A stretch of 64,000 nt of DNA from Sulfurospirillum diekertiae. GTDB lineage: Bacteria > Campylobacterota > Campylobacteria > Campylobacterales > Sulfurospirillaceae. Of the stretch, positions 54,228-63,906 are shown piece after piece. Within the stretch, counting starts at the first letter, position 1, and every line of letters begins with the position of its first letter. Where the stretch lies: NCBI RefSeq assembly GCF_011769985.2, contig NZ_CP039734.2, positions 1,922,001-1,986,000 of the forward strand, written 5' to 3'. The translations under genes were made by a program, and so were the position numbers. Under the pieces are notes generated by a model. The model worked only from the letters and a program-made list of their open reading frames with translations, did no database searches and had not been told where the DNA came from.

Positions 54228-54790
54228 AATGCAGAGTCAAATTAAACATAATTATTTTAACATGAATAAACCCTTGAAAATTAGAAATTCAGAACTAAAA
54301 TTGATTATTTCTATGAATAACTTTATGCCTAAACAATTTTCAATAAAATATAGCATTTCTCCTCTTTATTTGCATATGACAACATTAAACTTTTTTCACA
54401 GCCCTTGAAAAAATTAATAGTTATATGCTATGCGCGATACTCTTTTTCAATAGTCGAAAAAAGTCACTTTAAGTAGCTTGCTCCAAAATTTATTTCTCAT
54501 GAATAATTCAAAATGACTGGGTACTTTTTGCTGCAATTAAAATTTCAAGTATTCAAAACATACTTAATTTAAAGAGAGTAACCCATACCAATAAAATAAA
54601 ACTTTTACAAGGATAAGAGCATCATTAGTAGAGGGTGAAAGTTGAAATATAAAGCAAAATATAAATTTTTATATTAAGCTATATTCATGCTATAAAGTTT
54701 ATATATAATTTTGGCATGAAAAGAGTCGATGTTGCAAATAAGTCTATACTAGTCTATTAATTCTACTAAACAAACCATAGAGGATAGTCT
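54228..54790. other. 560-bp gene-free region before the hyf operon
   Basis: Very AT-rich. A 48-codon frame from 54263 has no ribosome site and no recognisable product, so I do not call it. No CooA- or FHL-activator-like gene or fragment is visible. The right end holds a probable promoter (54678-54709). The region separates cooFSC from hyf, so two transcripts are likely. Confidence 0.5.
54678..54709 (+). promoter_or_regulatory. Promoter region of hyf operon
   Basis: TATAAT at 54704-54709 is a perfect -10, about 80 bp before hyfA. A good -35 is missing; in its place a direct repeat GCTATAT TCAT GCTATAA (54678-54695) has the 7-4-7 form of OmpR-family sites, ending 8 bp before the -10. This suggests an activator-dependent promoter. 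Confidence 0.45.
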
Positions 54791-55441
54791 ATGTCTAAAG
54801 TTCATAAATTCGTTATTACAAACTCTGACCTCTGCATTGCTTGTAACGCCTGCATGAAAACATGCGTTAAAAATGCCTATGCACGTGGGAAACTCTCCAA
54901 GAAAAGACTTGATGTTCTCTCGTTAGAGAGCGGTAAAATGCCCAACCAATGTCGCCAATGCGATGATGCCCCATGTGCTAATGTTTGTCCAACGGGTGCC
55001 CTTCGTATTGCTAATTCATGTGTTGAGCTTTGTGAGGAAATCTGTATCGGCTGTAAGCTCTGCACGATTGCCTGCCCTTATGGAGCAATCAACATTGACG
55101 CAGAATTTCCTCCTTCTATTATAGAGGAAGTAGAGCGACACTTGGAAGCTGGTTGTATCAGTGGGCTTAAAAGCATTGCTATCAAATGTGATATGTGTGA
55201 TGGCATAGAAAGTGGCCCAGCATGTGTTAGTGCCTGTCCGACAGGTGCATTAGTCATGGTAGATCCAGTTTTGGGTGAGTGTAAATTTGGCAAAAAAGTC
55301 AAAGGCGATATGACGCCTTTTCTAAAAGCTATCGTGCCTGATGTTACATTTACAAATATTCCGGCTCCGGAAATTAAAAAACCCAAAGAACCCAAACCCG
55401 CTCCCGCTGAAACTTTAGAAACCAACAAAGAGGAAGCATAA
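54791..55441 (+). CDS. hyfA: Hyf/Hyc-type electron-transfer protein HyfA
   Basis: The 216-aa protein has four [4Fe-4S] motif groups: CIACNACMKTC, CRQCDDAPCANVCP, CIGCKLCTIACP and CDMCDG...CVSACP. This is the HyfA/HycB class that feeds electrons to group 4 hydrogenases. A proline-rich, acidic C-terminal tail follows. Its stop overlaps the hyfB start (TAATG). It could receive electrons from CooF or take its place. Confidence 0.9.
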   Translation: MSKVHKFVITNSDLCIACNACMKTCVKNAYARGKLSKKRLDVLSLESGKMPNQCRQCDDAPCANVCPTGALRIANSCVELCEEICIGCKLCTIACPYGAINIDAEFPPSIIEEVERHLEAGCISGLKSIAIKCDMCDGIESGPACVSACPTGALVMVDPVLGECKFGKKVKGDMTPFLKAIVPDVTFTNIPAPEIKKPKEPKPAPAETLETNKEEA

Positions 55442-57383
55442 TGCAAACCATATACACGCTCTTTTTTTTAACATCCCTTCTTTCCATTCTACTCTATAAA
55501 AAACCACTTCTTGCCCAAAAAATAGGCTTTGGTTTGGCGAGTGTCGTTTCGCTTTATGCAGCGATATTTTTCTTTTCCAGTCTCAATGAAACATTGATCT
55601 GGAAATTGCCGGGGAATTTTATTAGTATGCCTGTTTTTAGGCTTGACTCATTAGGCATGCTCTTTAGCTTTTTGATTAGTTTAATTGCATTTGCCGTTTC
55701 ACTTTTTAGCTTTGACTATGTGAAATTCTATGAGAAAAAGGCGAATTTAGCCGTTTTTGCTTCACTCTTTAATGCTTTTATTCTCTCCATGCTTCTTGTT
55801 GTTGCCAGTGATGGCGTTTTCTCTTTTATGCTTTTATGGGAACTAATGACACTCATCTCTGCACTTTTAATTTTAGTTAACGATGGGAAGGGTGCCTCTA
55901 AAAACGTGATGATTTATTTGGGAATTGCTCAAATTGGAGCATTCTGTTTAATGGTTGCCCTTATCATCATGGCAAGTTTTGCAGGTAGTTTTGAATTTAG
56001 TAAATTTGATGAACTAAACATTGGTTTTGGTATGAGTCTTACCCTCTTTATCTTACTACTTATTGGTTTTGGCTCTAAAGCAGGTATGTTTCCTTTCCAT
56101 GTCTGGTTACCGCTAGCATATTGCCAATCTCCCTCTAATGCCTCTCTGCATTGATGAGTGGCGTTATGATCAAAGTAGCACTTTTTGCCTTTATCAAATT
56201 TTCACTTCTTCTTCCACAGCTTGTTCAATTTGGCTATATTTTACTGCTTTTTGGTGCACTTAGTTGCGTCTTTGGTGTACTGTATGCTGCAATTTCCAAT
56301 GACTATAAAGCATCTATTGCATATAGTTCTTGTGAAAATGTTGGCATCATCTTTTTAGGACTTGGAGGAGCCTTTTACGGCCTTGGAGCACATATACCTT
56401 CGATTGCCTTACTTGGTTTTGTTGCAGCGCTCTTTCATATCTTAAATCACGCAGTTTTTAAATCATTACTCTTTATGTTGAGTGGTAATATTTATACCGC
56501 AACTCTTACAAGAGATATGGACGAACTTGGTGGTCTTCACAAAAAGATGCCTATTACTTCGATTATCTTTTTCGTGGCAGCACTTGCCATTTGTGCACTT
56601 CCTCCACTTAATGGCTTTGCTAGTGAATGGATTACCTATAAAACGATGCTTTTAGGTGGTATGGAACAAGGCGTTATGGCGCGATTTCTCTTTGTTATTG
56701 CCATAATCGCACTCGGTGTTGGCGGTGCACTTGCTGTCATGGCGTTTGCTAAAGTATATGGAGCTGTCTTTTTGGGACTCCCGCGCGATGCCAAAAGCTT
56801 TGAAGGCGCCAAAGAAGTTTCCGGTGTTATGCTACTACCCTTGTGCCTCTTAGCAAGTTTTTGTGTGGGACTTGGTGTCTTTATGAGTGACGTCATTAAT
56901 GTTTTATCTAAAATTGTTCTAACCTTTATACCTGTCTCAAACGTCAATCAAAATGAATTTATCTCAATGCCTACCATTGTCCTTGTGATGTTACTCTGTG
57001 CTATTGTCCCATTTGTTTTACTCTATCTTTTAAAATCAAACAATACGACAACACGTATTACAGATCCTTGGGCATGTGGTTTTATCTACAACAAAAATAT
57101 GCAAATTGGGGCAAACTCGTTTACAGGAGACATTCGTAAAGCGCTTAGTTTTATTTTAAGATACGAGAGTGAAATGAAGATGGATGGGTATTTTTCAAAA
57201 GTCGTCTATACGAAAAAAGTACACGATTTCTTTTGGGACAAACTCTATGAGCCAGTTATTCGATTGATTATGTTAATTGCCGAGAAAATAGGCATTTTTC
57301 AAAATGGTCGAACGAATTTTTATGCGGGATATATCTTGGTTTATCTCTGTTTAGTGTTGATTTTTGCATCTTACTATCTGTGA
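55441..57383 (+). pseudogene. hyfB: hyfB antiporter-like subunit, split by a 2-bp insertion
   Basis: Two overlapping frames (237 and 410 aa) together are one NuoL/N-type antiporter-like subunit of normal length. Frame 1 ends ...FPFHVWLPLAYCQSPSNAS then stops; frame 2 resumes as ALMSGVMIKVALF, which in HyfB/HycC directly follows SPSN/APSN. The (CT)3 at 56142-56147 in place of (CT)2 causes the shift. The break falls in a conserved proton-channel helix region, so neither half should work alone. The H expected in LPLAH is also Y. Possible slippage, decay or sequencing error. Confidence 0.85.
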
Positions 57384-57390
57384 GGACACA

Positions 57391-58314
57391 ATGAGCTTTT
57401 TTTACCTACTTTTACAACTTATAGCAGCTATACTGGTCGCTCCACTCTTTGATGGCATGGCTAGAAAGCTAAGGGCGAAATTTCAATCTAGGATAGGACC
57501 GAGCATTTTTCAAACCTATCGTGATCTTTTGAAACTTATCAAGCGTGGACGAACAAAGTCACACAGTGCAAGTTTTATCTATCAAATTGCACCTTATCTG
57601 ATGTTTGCAACAACAGCAGCAATGTTCTGTGCCTTACCAATTACCTACGGAAGTGACGCTGTTTTTGCTCAGTTTTCGGATATTTTTGTTCTTATCTATC
57701 TTGGAGCACTGTATCGATTTATGTTTATTATTGCCGGCTTTGATACTGCAAACCCTTTTGCGGGTGTGGGTTCAAGCAGAGAGGCAACCATCGGTTTTTA
57801 CAGCGAAGCAGTATCGATTATCTGCCTTATTGTTGTCATGTTAGGGGCAGGTAGTTCGAGTTTACCACATATCGCTTCTATCGTAAGTCTCAGTGAGGGT
57901 AACTACGGTTATCTAGTTCCTTCCTATGCCATCGCTTCAACCGCTTTCCTTTGGGTCATGTATGTTGAAACAGGCAGAAAACCTTATGACTTAGCTGAAG
58001 CCGAACAAGAGCTTCAAGAAGGTGTTTTGGGCGAATACTGTGGTAAAGATCTTGCTATTATCGATGTGGCTTTAATGTTGAAGCAATTTTCAATGTTAGG
58101 ATTTTTCCTAATGCTCTTTGAGCCTTGGAGTTTTGAGAATCCTCTATTGTCTTTACTCCTTTTCCTCGCTGAGATTGGTGTGCTTTATGTTTTTGCTGTT
58201 TTTATCGACAACTTTGGACCACGATTTACAATGAACAAAGGAATGAAGCGAACCATGCTTTTTCCATTCAGTATTGCTTGTATAGCACTAATGCTTTATA
58301 TTATTGGGGTATGA
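57391..58314 (+). CDS. hyfC: Hydrogenase membrane subunit HyfC (NuoH-like)
   Basis: ATG 57391 with GAGGA four bases ahead gives a 307-aa protein with about eight transmembrane helices. ARKLRAKFQSRIGPSIFQTYRD and ETGRKPYDLAEAEQELQEG are the NuoH/HyfC/HycD quinone-site-like loops. It anchors the peripheral hydrogenase arm to the membrane. Its stop overlaps the next gene's ribosome site region. Confidence 0.92.
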   Translation: MSFFYLLLQLIAAILVAPLFDGMARKLRAKFQSRIGPSIFQTYRDLLKLIKRGRTKSHSASFIYQIAPYLMFATTAAMFCALPITYGSDAVFAQFSDIFVLIYLGALYRFMFIIAGFDTANPFAGVGSSREATIGFYSEAVSIICLIVVMLGAGSSSLPHIASIVSLSEGNYGYLVPSYAIASTAFLWVMYVETGRKPYDLAEAEQELQEGVLGEYCGKDLAIIDVALMLKQFSMLGFFLMLFEPWSFENPLLSLLLFLAEIGVLYVFAVFIDNFGPRFTMNKGMKRTMLFPFSIACIALMLYIIGV

Positions 58315-58315
58315 A

Positions 58316-58963
58316 ATGATAAATTTTATTGATGTCATCACCGTTTTGATGATGGGAACAAGTTTAATGGTATTTGGTCTGCGAAAATACAAACTTAGTA
58401 TTTATGCGTATGCACTGCAAACATTGCTTTTAGTGATTGTATTTTTGCTTTTACACTTCAAATATGGCGCTCATGAGTTACTCCTTTGGGCATTTACAGC
58501 CTTTTTGATGAAAGTCGTTTTTGTACCACTTTTTTTACTTAAGCTTGTGAATAAGCTTAGTATTATCAATGAAGATGAACCCGTAGGTGGCTTTTTTATA
58601 TCGCCTGTTATAGCGCTTAGCTTTTCACTGGCTGTTTCAATGATGTTTTACAAGGTTTTTGTTCATTTCTCAATTTTCAAAGATGCGTTGCCACTCTTTG
58701 CCGCTTCATTTATCTTTATGATAGGTATTTTTGGCTTTATTTTGAGAAATTCATTTTTAAAACAGATTCTTGCCTATTGCCTTTTTGAAAATGGTATCCA
58801 TCTAAGCCTAGCGCTTATGGCATATAACTCACATGAGCTTGTCGAGATTGGTATCTTAACCGATGCTATTTTTGCTGTTGTGATTATGAGTATTTTGGCG
58901 AAACGATTTTACGCCTCATATGATAGTCTCGACACATCTAAAGCTGTAAATTTAAGGGGATAA
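58316..58963 (+). CDS. hyfE: Hydrogenase membrane subunit HyfE
   Basis: The 215-aa protein from ATG 58316 has about seven transmembrane helices, a NuoK-like middle part (ENGIHLSLALMAYNSHELVEIG) and normal HyfE length. HyfE is found in Hyf-type but not in minimal Hyc-type complexes. The next gene, hyfF, starts 1 bp after its stop. No hyfD gene is present between hyfC and hyfE. Confidence 0.9.
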   Translation: MINFIDVITVLMMGTSLMVFGLRKYKLSIYAYALQTLLLVIVFLLLHFKYGAHELLLWAFTAFLMKVVFVPLFLLKLVNKLSIINEDEPVGGFFISPVIALSFSLAVSMMFYKVFVHFSIFKDALPLFAASFIFMIGIFGFILRNSFLKQILAYCLFENGIHLSLALMAYNSHELVEIGILTDAIFAVVIMSILAKRFYASYDSLDTSKAVNLRG

Positions 58964-58964
58964 A

Positions 58965-60434
58965 ATGGATATTCTTTTGTTGATACTAATCATACCTTTT
59001 GTGTGTGGTGTCGTAATGTTTGTTATGCCACTTCATTTCAAGCTCTTACAAAGCTTCCATATCCTTTTGAGCTTGATTGTCTCATCACTGTTACTCAGTG
59101 CTGTAAGCAAAGTCGTTCATGGAGCTGAACTTTCAGCCTTTGATAACTTTATTTTCTTGGACTCTCTTGGAGCCATCTTTTTATCGTTGATTGCTATTAC
59201 TGGCTTATTGGTCAATATCTATGCCACCACCTATATGAAGTGGGAATTAGAAGATGGGCACGTCAGTTTAAAAGAGGTCAAAAACTACTTTGCGCTTAGT
59301 TTCATTTTTACATGGACAATGAGTTTAAGCGTTGTGTGCAACAACATCGCCTTTATGTGGGCAGCCATTGAGGCAACCACCCTCGCTTCAGTTTTTCTTG
59401 TATCTGTTAAAAAAGATCAAAAATCTACCGAGAGTGGTTATAAATACATCGTTTTATGCAGCATCGGTCTAGCATTTGCCCTTTATGCAACCATTTTACT
59501 TTACTCTGCAGCAAACGGTAAAATTGATGGTGATGCAATGCTCTACACCAATCTTATAGCCAATGCAGGCAATTTAGACAGCATGGCTTTGAAACTTGTC
59601 TTTATCTTTGCATTGATTGGCTTTGGAACGAAAGCAGGGCTTGCACCTACGCATACATGGCTACCCGATGTCCACGCCGAAGGACCCGCACCTACATCTG
59701 CCCTCCTCTCAGGCGTACTGCTTAAATGTGCTATGCTAGGGCTTATTCGCTACTATGCCATTGTCGCCAATGGTGTGGGTTTTGATTTTGTACAGTCTGT
59801 CATGATCATCAGCGGAACATTGACTCTTTTTATATCATCTTTTTTCCTTATTCGACAACACAACGTCAAAAGAATGTTTGCCTATCACTCCATCGCTCAC
59901 ATGGGTGTCATTGCCTTCGGCCTTGGTGTTGGTGGTGCTATTGGGCTTTTTGCTGCACTATTTCACTGTGCCGCACACTCCTTTACAAAAGCATTAGCCT
60001 TTTGTTCAACAGGAAATATTGCTAAGATCTACGGTACCAAAGATATGACCAAAATGGGTGGCATGATCCATATTGCCCCTTTAACGGCTGTATTATTCGG
60101 CATTGCTATCTGTTCACTAGTTGGTGTGCCTGGATTTGCAATTTTTGTGAGTGAATTTTTAATCTTTAAAGCTGCAGCAATCAATGGTTCGTATCTCTTA
60201 ATGGGTATTTTTGCTGTCGCTTTAGCTATCATCTTTATCGCTGACTTTTCACACTTTTTCCTTGCATCATTTGGCAAGGTCGAAGGCAAAGTAGTCCATA
60301 ACAGCGAGATGAAGTTCAGCGAAAACATTCCACTGATTGCCTTGGCTATTTTGATTGTAGCATTCGGCATATGGCAGTTTGATTCGTTCACGGTTCTCCT
60401 TGATGAGAGCGTTAAAACTATAATGAAAAAATAG
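58965..60434 (+). CDS. hyfF: Hydrogenase antiporter-like subunit HyfF
   Basis: The 489-aa protein has about 14 transmembrane helices and NuoL/M/N-type motifs: FGTKAGLAPTHTWLPDVHAE, PTSALLSGVLLK and AHSFTKALAFC, with the channel lysines and His intact. It is the second ion-pumping subunit of the operon and is not frameshifted. GGGGATAAA precedes the ATG. Confidence 0.93.
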   Translation: MDILLLILIIPFVCGVVMFVMPLHFKLLQSFHILLSLIVSSLLLSAVSKVVHGAELSAFDNFIFLDSLGAIFLSLIAITGLLVNIYATTYMKWELEDGHVSLKEVKNYFALSFIFTWTMSLSVVCNNIAFMWAAIEATTLASVFLVSVKKDQKSTESGYKYIVLCSIGLAFALYATILLYSAANGKIDGDAMLYTNLIANAGNLDSMALKLVFIFALIGFGTKAGLAPTHTWLPDVHAEGPAPTSALLSGVLLKCAMLGLIRYYAIVANGVGFDFVQSVMIISGTLTLFISSFFLIRQHNVKRMFAYHSIAHMGVIAFGLGVGGAIGLFAALFHCAAHSFTKALAFCSTGNIAKIYGTKDMTKMGGMIHIAPLTAVLFGIAICSLVGVPGFAIFVSEFLIFKAAAINGSYLLMGIFAVALAIIFIADFSHFFLASFGKVEGKVVHNSEMKFSENIPLIALAILIVAFGIWQFDSFTVLLDESVKTIMKK

Positions 60435-60442
60435 GACTCACC

Positions 60443-62182
60443 ATGAAATGCGATAAATTTATAGAAGCTCTGGCTACAAAAATTAAAATTTTAGAAGTTA
60501 CAAGACAATGTGAAGATCAAGTCACCGCTTTGGTTGAGCTCAATGATCTTCCAGAGGCAGTTCGCTTTCTTTATTACGATATGGGTGGATACCTTTCAAC
60601 GATGATTGCCAATGATGAGCGCAGTATCAATAAACATTATGCTCTCTACTATGCTCTCTCCATGGAGGGTGGCAAAATGTTTGAAGGTGATGAAATAGCA
60701 CAAGATGAAAAATGTTTTGTCACCGTTAAAGTGCTTATCTCTCCAGATAATCTCACCTACCCATCGGTTACACCTTTTGTACCTGCCTGTGTTTGGTATG
60801 AAAGAGAAGCTTACGATATGTTTGGGCTTGTTGCAGAAGGGTTACCTGATAAAAGACGCTTGGTGCTCAGCGATGATTGGCCTGATGATCTCTTTCCCCT
60901 TCGTAAAGATGCGATGGACTATCGTTACCGTCCCGATATGAAAGAGCACTACAATGAACCTGAATATGAGTTCTTAAGACCTGAAGGTACAGGCATTATC
61001 GATGTGCCTCTTGGACCTTTACATGTAACGGCAGATGAGCCTGGACATTTTAGACTTTTTTGTGATGGTGATACCATTGTTGATGCCGATTATCGACTTT
61101 TTTACCAACACAGAGGTATGGAAAAGCTTGCAGAAAATCGTATGAACTACGATCAAATGGGCTATTTAGCAGAGAGGGTTTGTGGTATTTGTGGCTATGC
61201 TCATGCAATTGCATGTATCGAAGCGGCAGAAAAAGCGATTAATTTAGAAATTCCTGCACGTGCGCAAGCTATTCGTATCATCTGTTCTGAAATTGAGAGA
61301 CTCCACAGTCATCTTTTAAATATTGGACTTGCGTGCGAAGTCACCGGTAACTACACCGCATTTATGCACATCTTTAGAATTCGTGAATACTCTATGAAAC
61401 TTGCAGAACTTGTTACAGGTGGACGAAAAACCTATGGTAACGTTGTTATGGGAGGTCTCAGACGTGATATGACGGGTATTGAGATCAAAGAGAGTTTACG
61501 CATCTTACAAATCATCGATACGCAAGTGGATGAAGTATGGGATGCCGTGATGGAAGACAAACGCCAAATCAAACGATGGCAAGGCGTGGGCGTGCTTGAT
61601 AAACAAGTCGCTCGTGATTTCTCTGCTGTTGGGCCTAACATCAGAGGCAGTGGTATTAAACGCGATACACGTTATGATCACCCCTACGACTTTTTCAAAC
61701 AGATTGAATTTGATGTTGCCGTTGTTGAAGGTGGTGATGTTTTCGCAAGAGAAATGGTTCGTTATATGGAACTTAAAAGCTCTGTCTCTATCATCCGCCA
61801 ATGTTTTGAGCTGATGCCTCAAACGGCAATTATCGTTGATCCAAAATTCCACGTTAAACCTGAAGACTTCGCTTTAGCCTATGTGGAAGCTCCAAGAGGT
61901 GAAAATGTCCACTGGATCATGCAAGGAAGTGCTCAAAAAGTCTTTAGATGGAGATGCCGTGCAGCTACTTACAACAACTGGCCAAGCCTTCGTTTTCAGT
62001 TCCGTGGAAACACAATTGCTGATGCTGCACTGATTGTTTGTAGCCTTGATCCTTGCTATTCATGTACAGAGCGTGTCACGGTTGTAGACATTAAGAGTAA
62101 AAAGAGCAAAATTTTAACAAACAAAGATTTAAAAGAATTTTCGAGGACACTTAAAAATAGTCCGATGAAGGATTTAAGATGA
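60443..62182 (+). CDS. hyfG: [NiFe]-hydrogenase large subunit HyfG (NuoC-NuoD fusion)
   Basis: The 579-aa protein has an N-terminal NuoC-like domain (YEREAYDMFGLVAEG; RRLVLSDDWP) and a NuoD/large-subunit domain. Nickel ligands are C247-GI-C250 (RVCGICGYAHA) and D536-P-C538-YS-C541. The tail after DPCYSC is long, so a maturation protease should cut it, in line with hycI at the end of the operon. HycE/HyfG family, group 4a. It makes or uses H2. Confidence 0.94.
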   Translation: MKCDKFIEALATKIKILEVTRQCEDQVTALVELNDLPEAVRFLYYDMGGYLSTMIANDERSINKHYALYYALSMEGGKMFEGDEIAQDEKCFVTVKVLISPDNLTYPSVTPFVPACVWYEREAYDMFGLVAEGLPDKRRLVLSDDWPDDLFPLRKDAMDYRYRPDMKEHYNEPEYEFLRPEGTGIIDVPLGPLHVTADEPGHFRLFCDGDTIVDADYRLFYQHRGMEKLAENRMNYDQMGYLAERVCGICGYAHAIACIEAAEKAINLEIPARAQAIRIICSEIERLHSHLLNIGLACEVTGNYTAFMHIFRIREYSMKLAELVTGGRKTYGNVVMGGLRRDMTGIEIKESLRILQIIDTQVDEVWDAVMEDKRQIKRWQGVGVLDKQVARDFSAVGPNIRGSGIKRDTRYDHPYDFFKQIEFDVAVVEGGDVFAREMVRYMELKSSVSIIRQCFELMPQTAIIVDPKFHVKPEDFALAYVEAPRGENVHWIMQGSAQKVFRWRCRAATYNNWPSLRFQFRGNTIADAALIVCSLDPCYSCTERVTVVDIKSKKSKILTNKDLKEFSRTLKNSPMKDLR

Positions 62183-62718
62183 TGAAACTTCTTGATATTA
62201 CCGAAAAATACGGTAATACCACCCATAAATATCCATTTGAACCCTATAAAGTTGCGGCAAATTTTCGTGGAAAACCCGCTTATGTCTTTGATCTTTGCAT
62301 TGGTTGTGCGGCATGCGGTATAGCGTGTCCCTCTAATGCCATTACAGTTCAGTTTAACAAAGATCAAACAAAATTAGTATGGGAGTTTGATTGCGGACGA
62401 TGTATCTTTTGCGGTAGATGCGATGAAGTCTGCCCAACTGGCGCCATTAGACTCAGCGAAGAGTTTGAACTTGCCGTCAAATTTGACAAATCCGCTCTTA
62501 TCCAAAGAGGGGAGCTTGATACGCAGTATTGCACCGAGTGTCATAAACCCTTTGCGGCAAAAAGGCTGATTAAATATGGTTACGAGTGTTTAAGCAAAGC
62601 CAATTTAGGCGAAAAGAGGCTTGAAGAGTCTAAAAATTATCTAAGTATTTGCCCTACATGTAAAAAAAACGCCACTGTATCAAACTTTACGAGTGGTAAA
62701 GAGATGGTGATAGAATGA
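62179..62718 (+). CDS. hyfH: Ferredoxin-like subunit HyfH (NuoI-like)
   Basis: The 179-aa protein has two [4Fe-4S] motifs (CIGCAACGIACP; CGRCIFCGRCDEVCP) and later CxxC pairs (YCTECHKPF; CPTCKKN) as in HycF/HyfH. It connects electron input to the small subunit. Its start overlaps the large-subunit stop by four bases and its stop overlaps hyfI. Confidence 0.92.
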   Translation: MMKLLDITEKYGNTTHKYPFEPYKVAANFRGKPAYVFDLCIGCAACGIACPSNAITVQFNKDQTKLVWEFDCGRCIFCGRCDEVCPTGAIRLSEEFELAVKFDKSALIQRGELDTQYCTECHKPFAAKRLIKYGYECLSKANLGEKRLEESKNYLSICPTCKKNATVSNFTSGKEMVIE

Positions 62719-63536
62719 AAACATATGTTGTACCACAAGAAATTACGGATGCCAACTCATTGGAGCAAAAGCTCGAACTCCTCAAACATATTGGACGCAG
62801 TTTTAGCGTTTATCGCATAGACTGCGGAAGTTGTAATGGTTGTGAAATTGAAATTTTTGCGGCTATTACACCAATGTGGGATCCAGAACGATTTGGTTTC
62901 AAACTCGTTGCCAATCCTCGCCATGCTGATATTTTACTCTGTACAGGTCCCGTGACACGTCAGATGTACTATCCGTTACTACGCGCTTATGAAGCAGCCC
63001 CTGATCCTAAAATTGTTGTGGCTCTTGGTGCTTGTGGCGCAACGGGTGGTATCTTTTATGATGCTTACAGTGTACTCAGTGGCATCGATAAAATTATTCC
63101 TGTTGATGTTTATATTCCAGGGTGCCCTCCTCATCCTGCAAGCATCATCTATGGACTTACAACCGCTCTTGGCGTGATGGAACAAAGACTCCAAAAAGTG
63201 AGTTTTGAGCACGATAGCGAAATGCCGCCATTGGTGAAAGATTCTGTCATTGGCAATACACTTTTTGAAAGAGATTTGCTCGTACATGCCAAAAGACTCA
63301 TGAGCTATGTATTTGGACGAAAACTCTATGATAAATACCTTACAGCTCTTGTTAAAAGTGGTAATGTTAAAGACACAAAAGCCACTAAAATAGCTATTAC
63401 TGAAGCTATGAGTACAGAAGCTGATCCACGCTATGCGGAGTGTCTAGGCATTTTACATAACGAGGTTTATACCCAATATATTCCCTGTGATGAGGAAGAT
63501 AAAATCAGCCTCCACAGAGTCGAATGGGGGCAATAA
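62715..63536 (+). CDS. hyfI: [NiFe]-hydrogenase small subunit HyfI (NuoB-like)
   Basis: The 273-aa protein has the proximal cluster ligands DCGSCNGCEIEI, LGACGATGGIF and PGCPPHPASI. The C-terminal extension is typical of HyfI/HycG. It passes electrons to the NiFe site in HyfG. It overlaps hyfH by four bases; the hyfJ ATG overlaps its stop (TAATG). Confidence 0.93.
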   Translation: MKTYVVPQEITDANSLEQKLELLKHIGRSFSVYRIDCGSCNGCEIEIFAAITPMWDPERFGFKLVANPRHADILLCTGPVTRQMYYPLLRAYEAAPDPKIVVALGACGATGGIFYDAYSVLSGIDKIIPVDVYIPGCPPHPASIIYGLTTALGVMEQRLQKVSFEHDSEMPPLVKDSVIGNTLFERDLLVHAKRLMSYVFGRKLYDKYLTALVKSGNVKDTKATKIAITEAMSTEADPRYAECLGILHNEVYTQYIPCDEEDKISLHRVEWGQ

Positions 63537-63889
63537 TGGTAGAAGTTTACAAACTCGTTCAAAAACATCTTGATGGGGCAAAGTCTGGTAATGTCACACT
63601 TGATCAGATCAAAATTTTCTCTACCTGTATAGGTCATGGTGTTGGCACAATTGACTTTAGTGAGAAAGTCTTAGAAATCAACGAATGCGAGTTTGAACAG
63701 ATGCTCAGCACGGGAAATGAATATCTCAAACGCAAACTTGGGAACTTAAGTAAGTATTTTGAAATAGAAATCTTTCCAGAACATGCTGTACAGCTTTTAC
63801 CTGAAATGATAGAATGCCCTTTTAAAAAGATACTCTCAGACTTAAAAGCAGGGTATTTGGTCCTTAGAAAAGATTTCCAAAACACTTAA
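63536..63889 (+). CDS. hyfJ: HycH/HyfJ-family hydrogenase assembly protein
   Basis: The 117-aa protein fits the HycH family (CIGHGVGTIDFSEKVLEI; PEMIECPFKKIL), accessory proteins for group 4 hydrogenase large-subunit maturation. ATG 63536 is preferred because GGGGG lies five bases ahead; an earlier ATG at 63524 is possible. It is followed by the protease gene after 17 bp. Confidence 0.85.
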   Translation: MVEVYKLVQKHLDGAKSGNVTLDQIKIFSTCIGHGVGTIDFSEKVLEINECEFEQMLSTGNEYLKRKLGNLSKYFEIEIFPEHAVQLLPEMIECPFKKILSDLKAGYLVLRKDFQNT

Positions 63890-63906
63890 GGGTAAGGAGA
63901 AAACGG

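Noticed and set aside
54263-54409. 48-codon frame in the coo-hyf gap
   Set aside because: No ribosome site and no recognisable domain; AT-rich chance frame.
54710-54740. Possible sigma-54 promoter (TTGGCATG...TTGCA) before hyfA
   Set aside because: The GG and GC elements are about twice as far apart as the fixed 10-bp spacing that sigma-54 needs.
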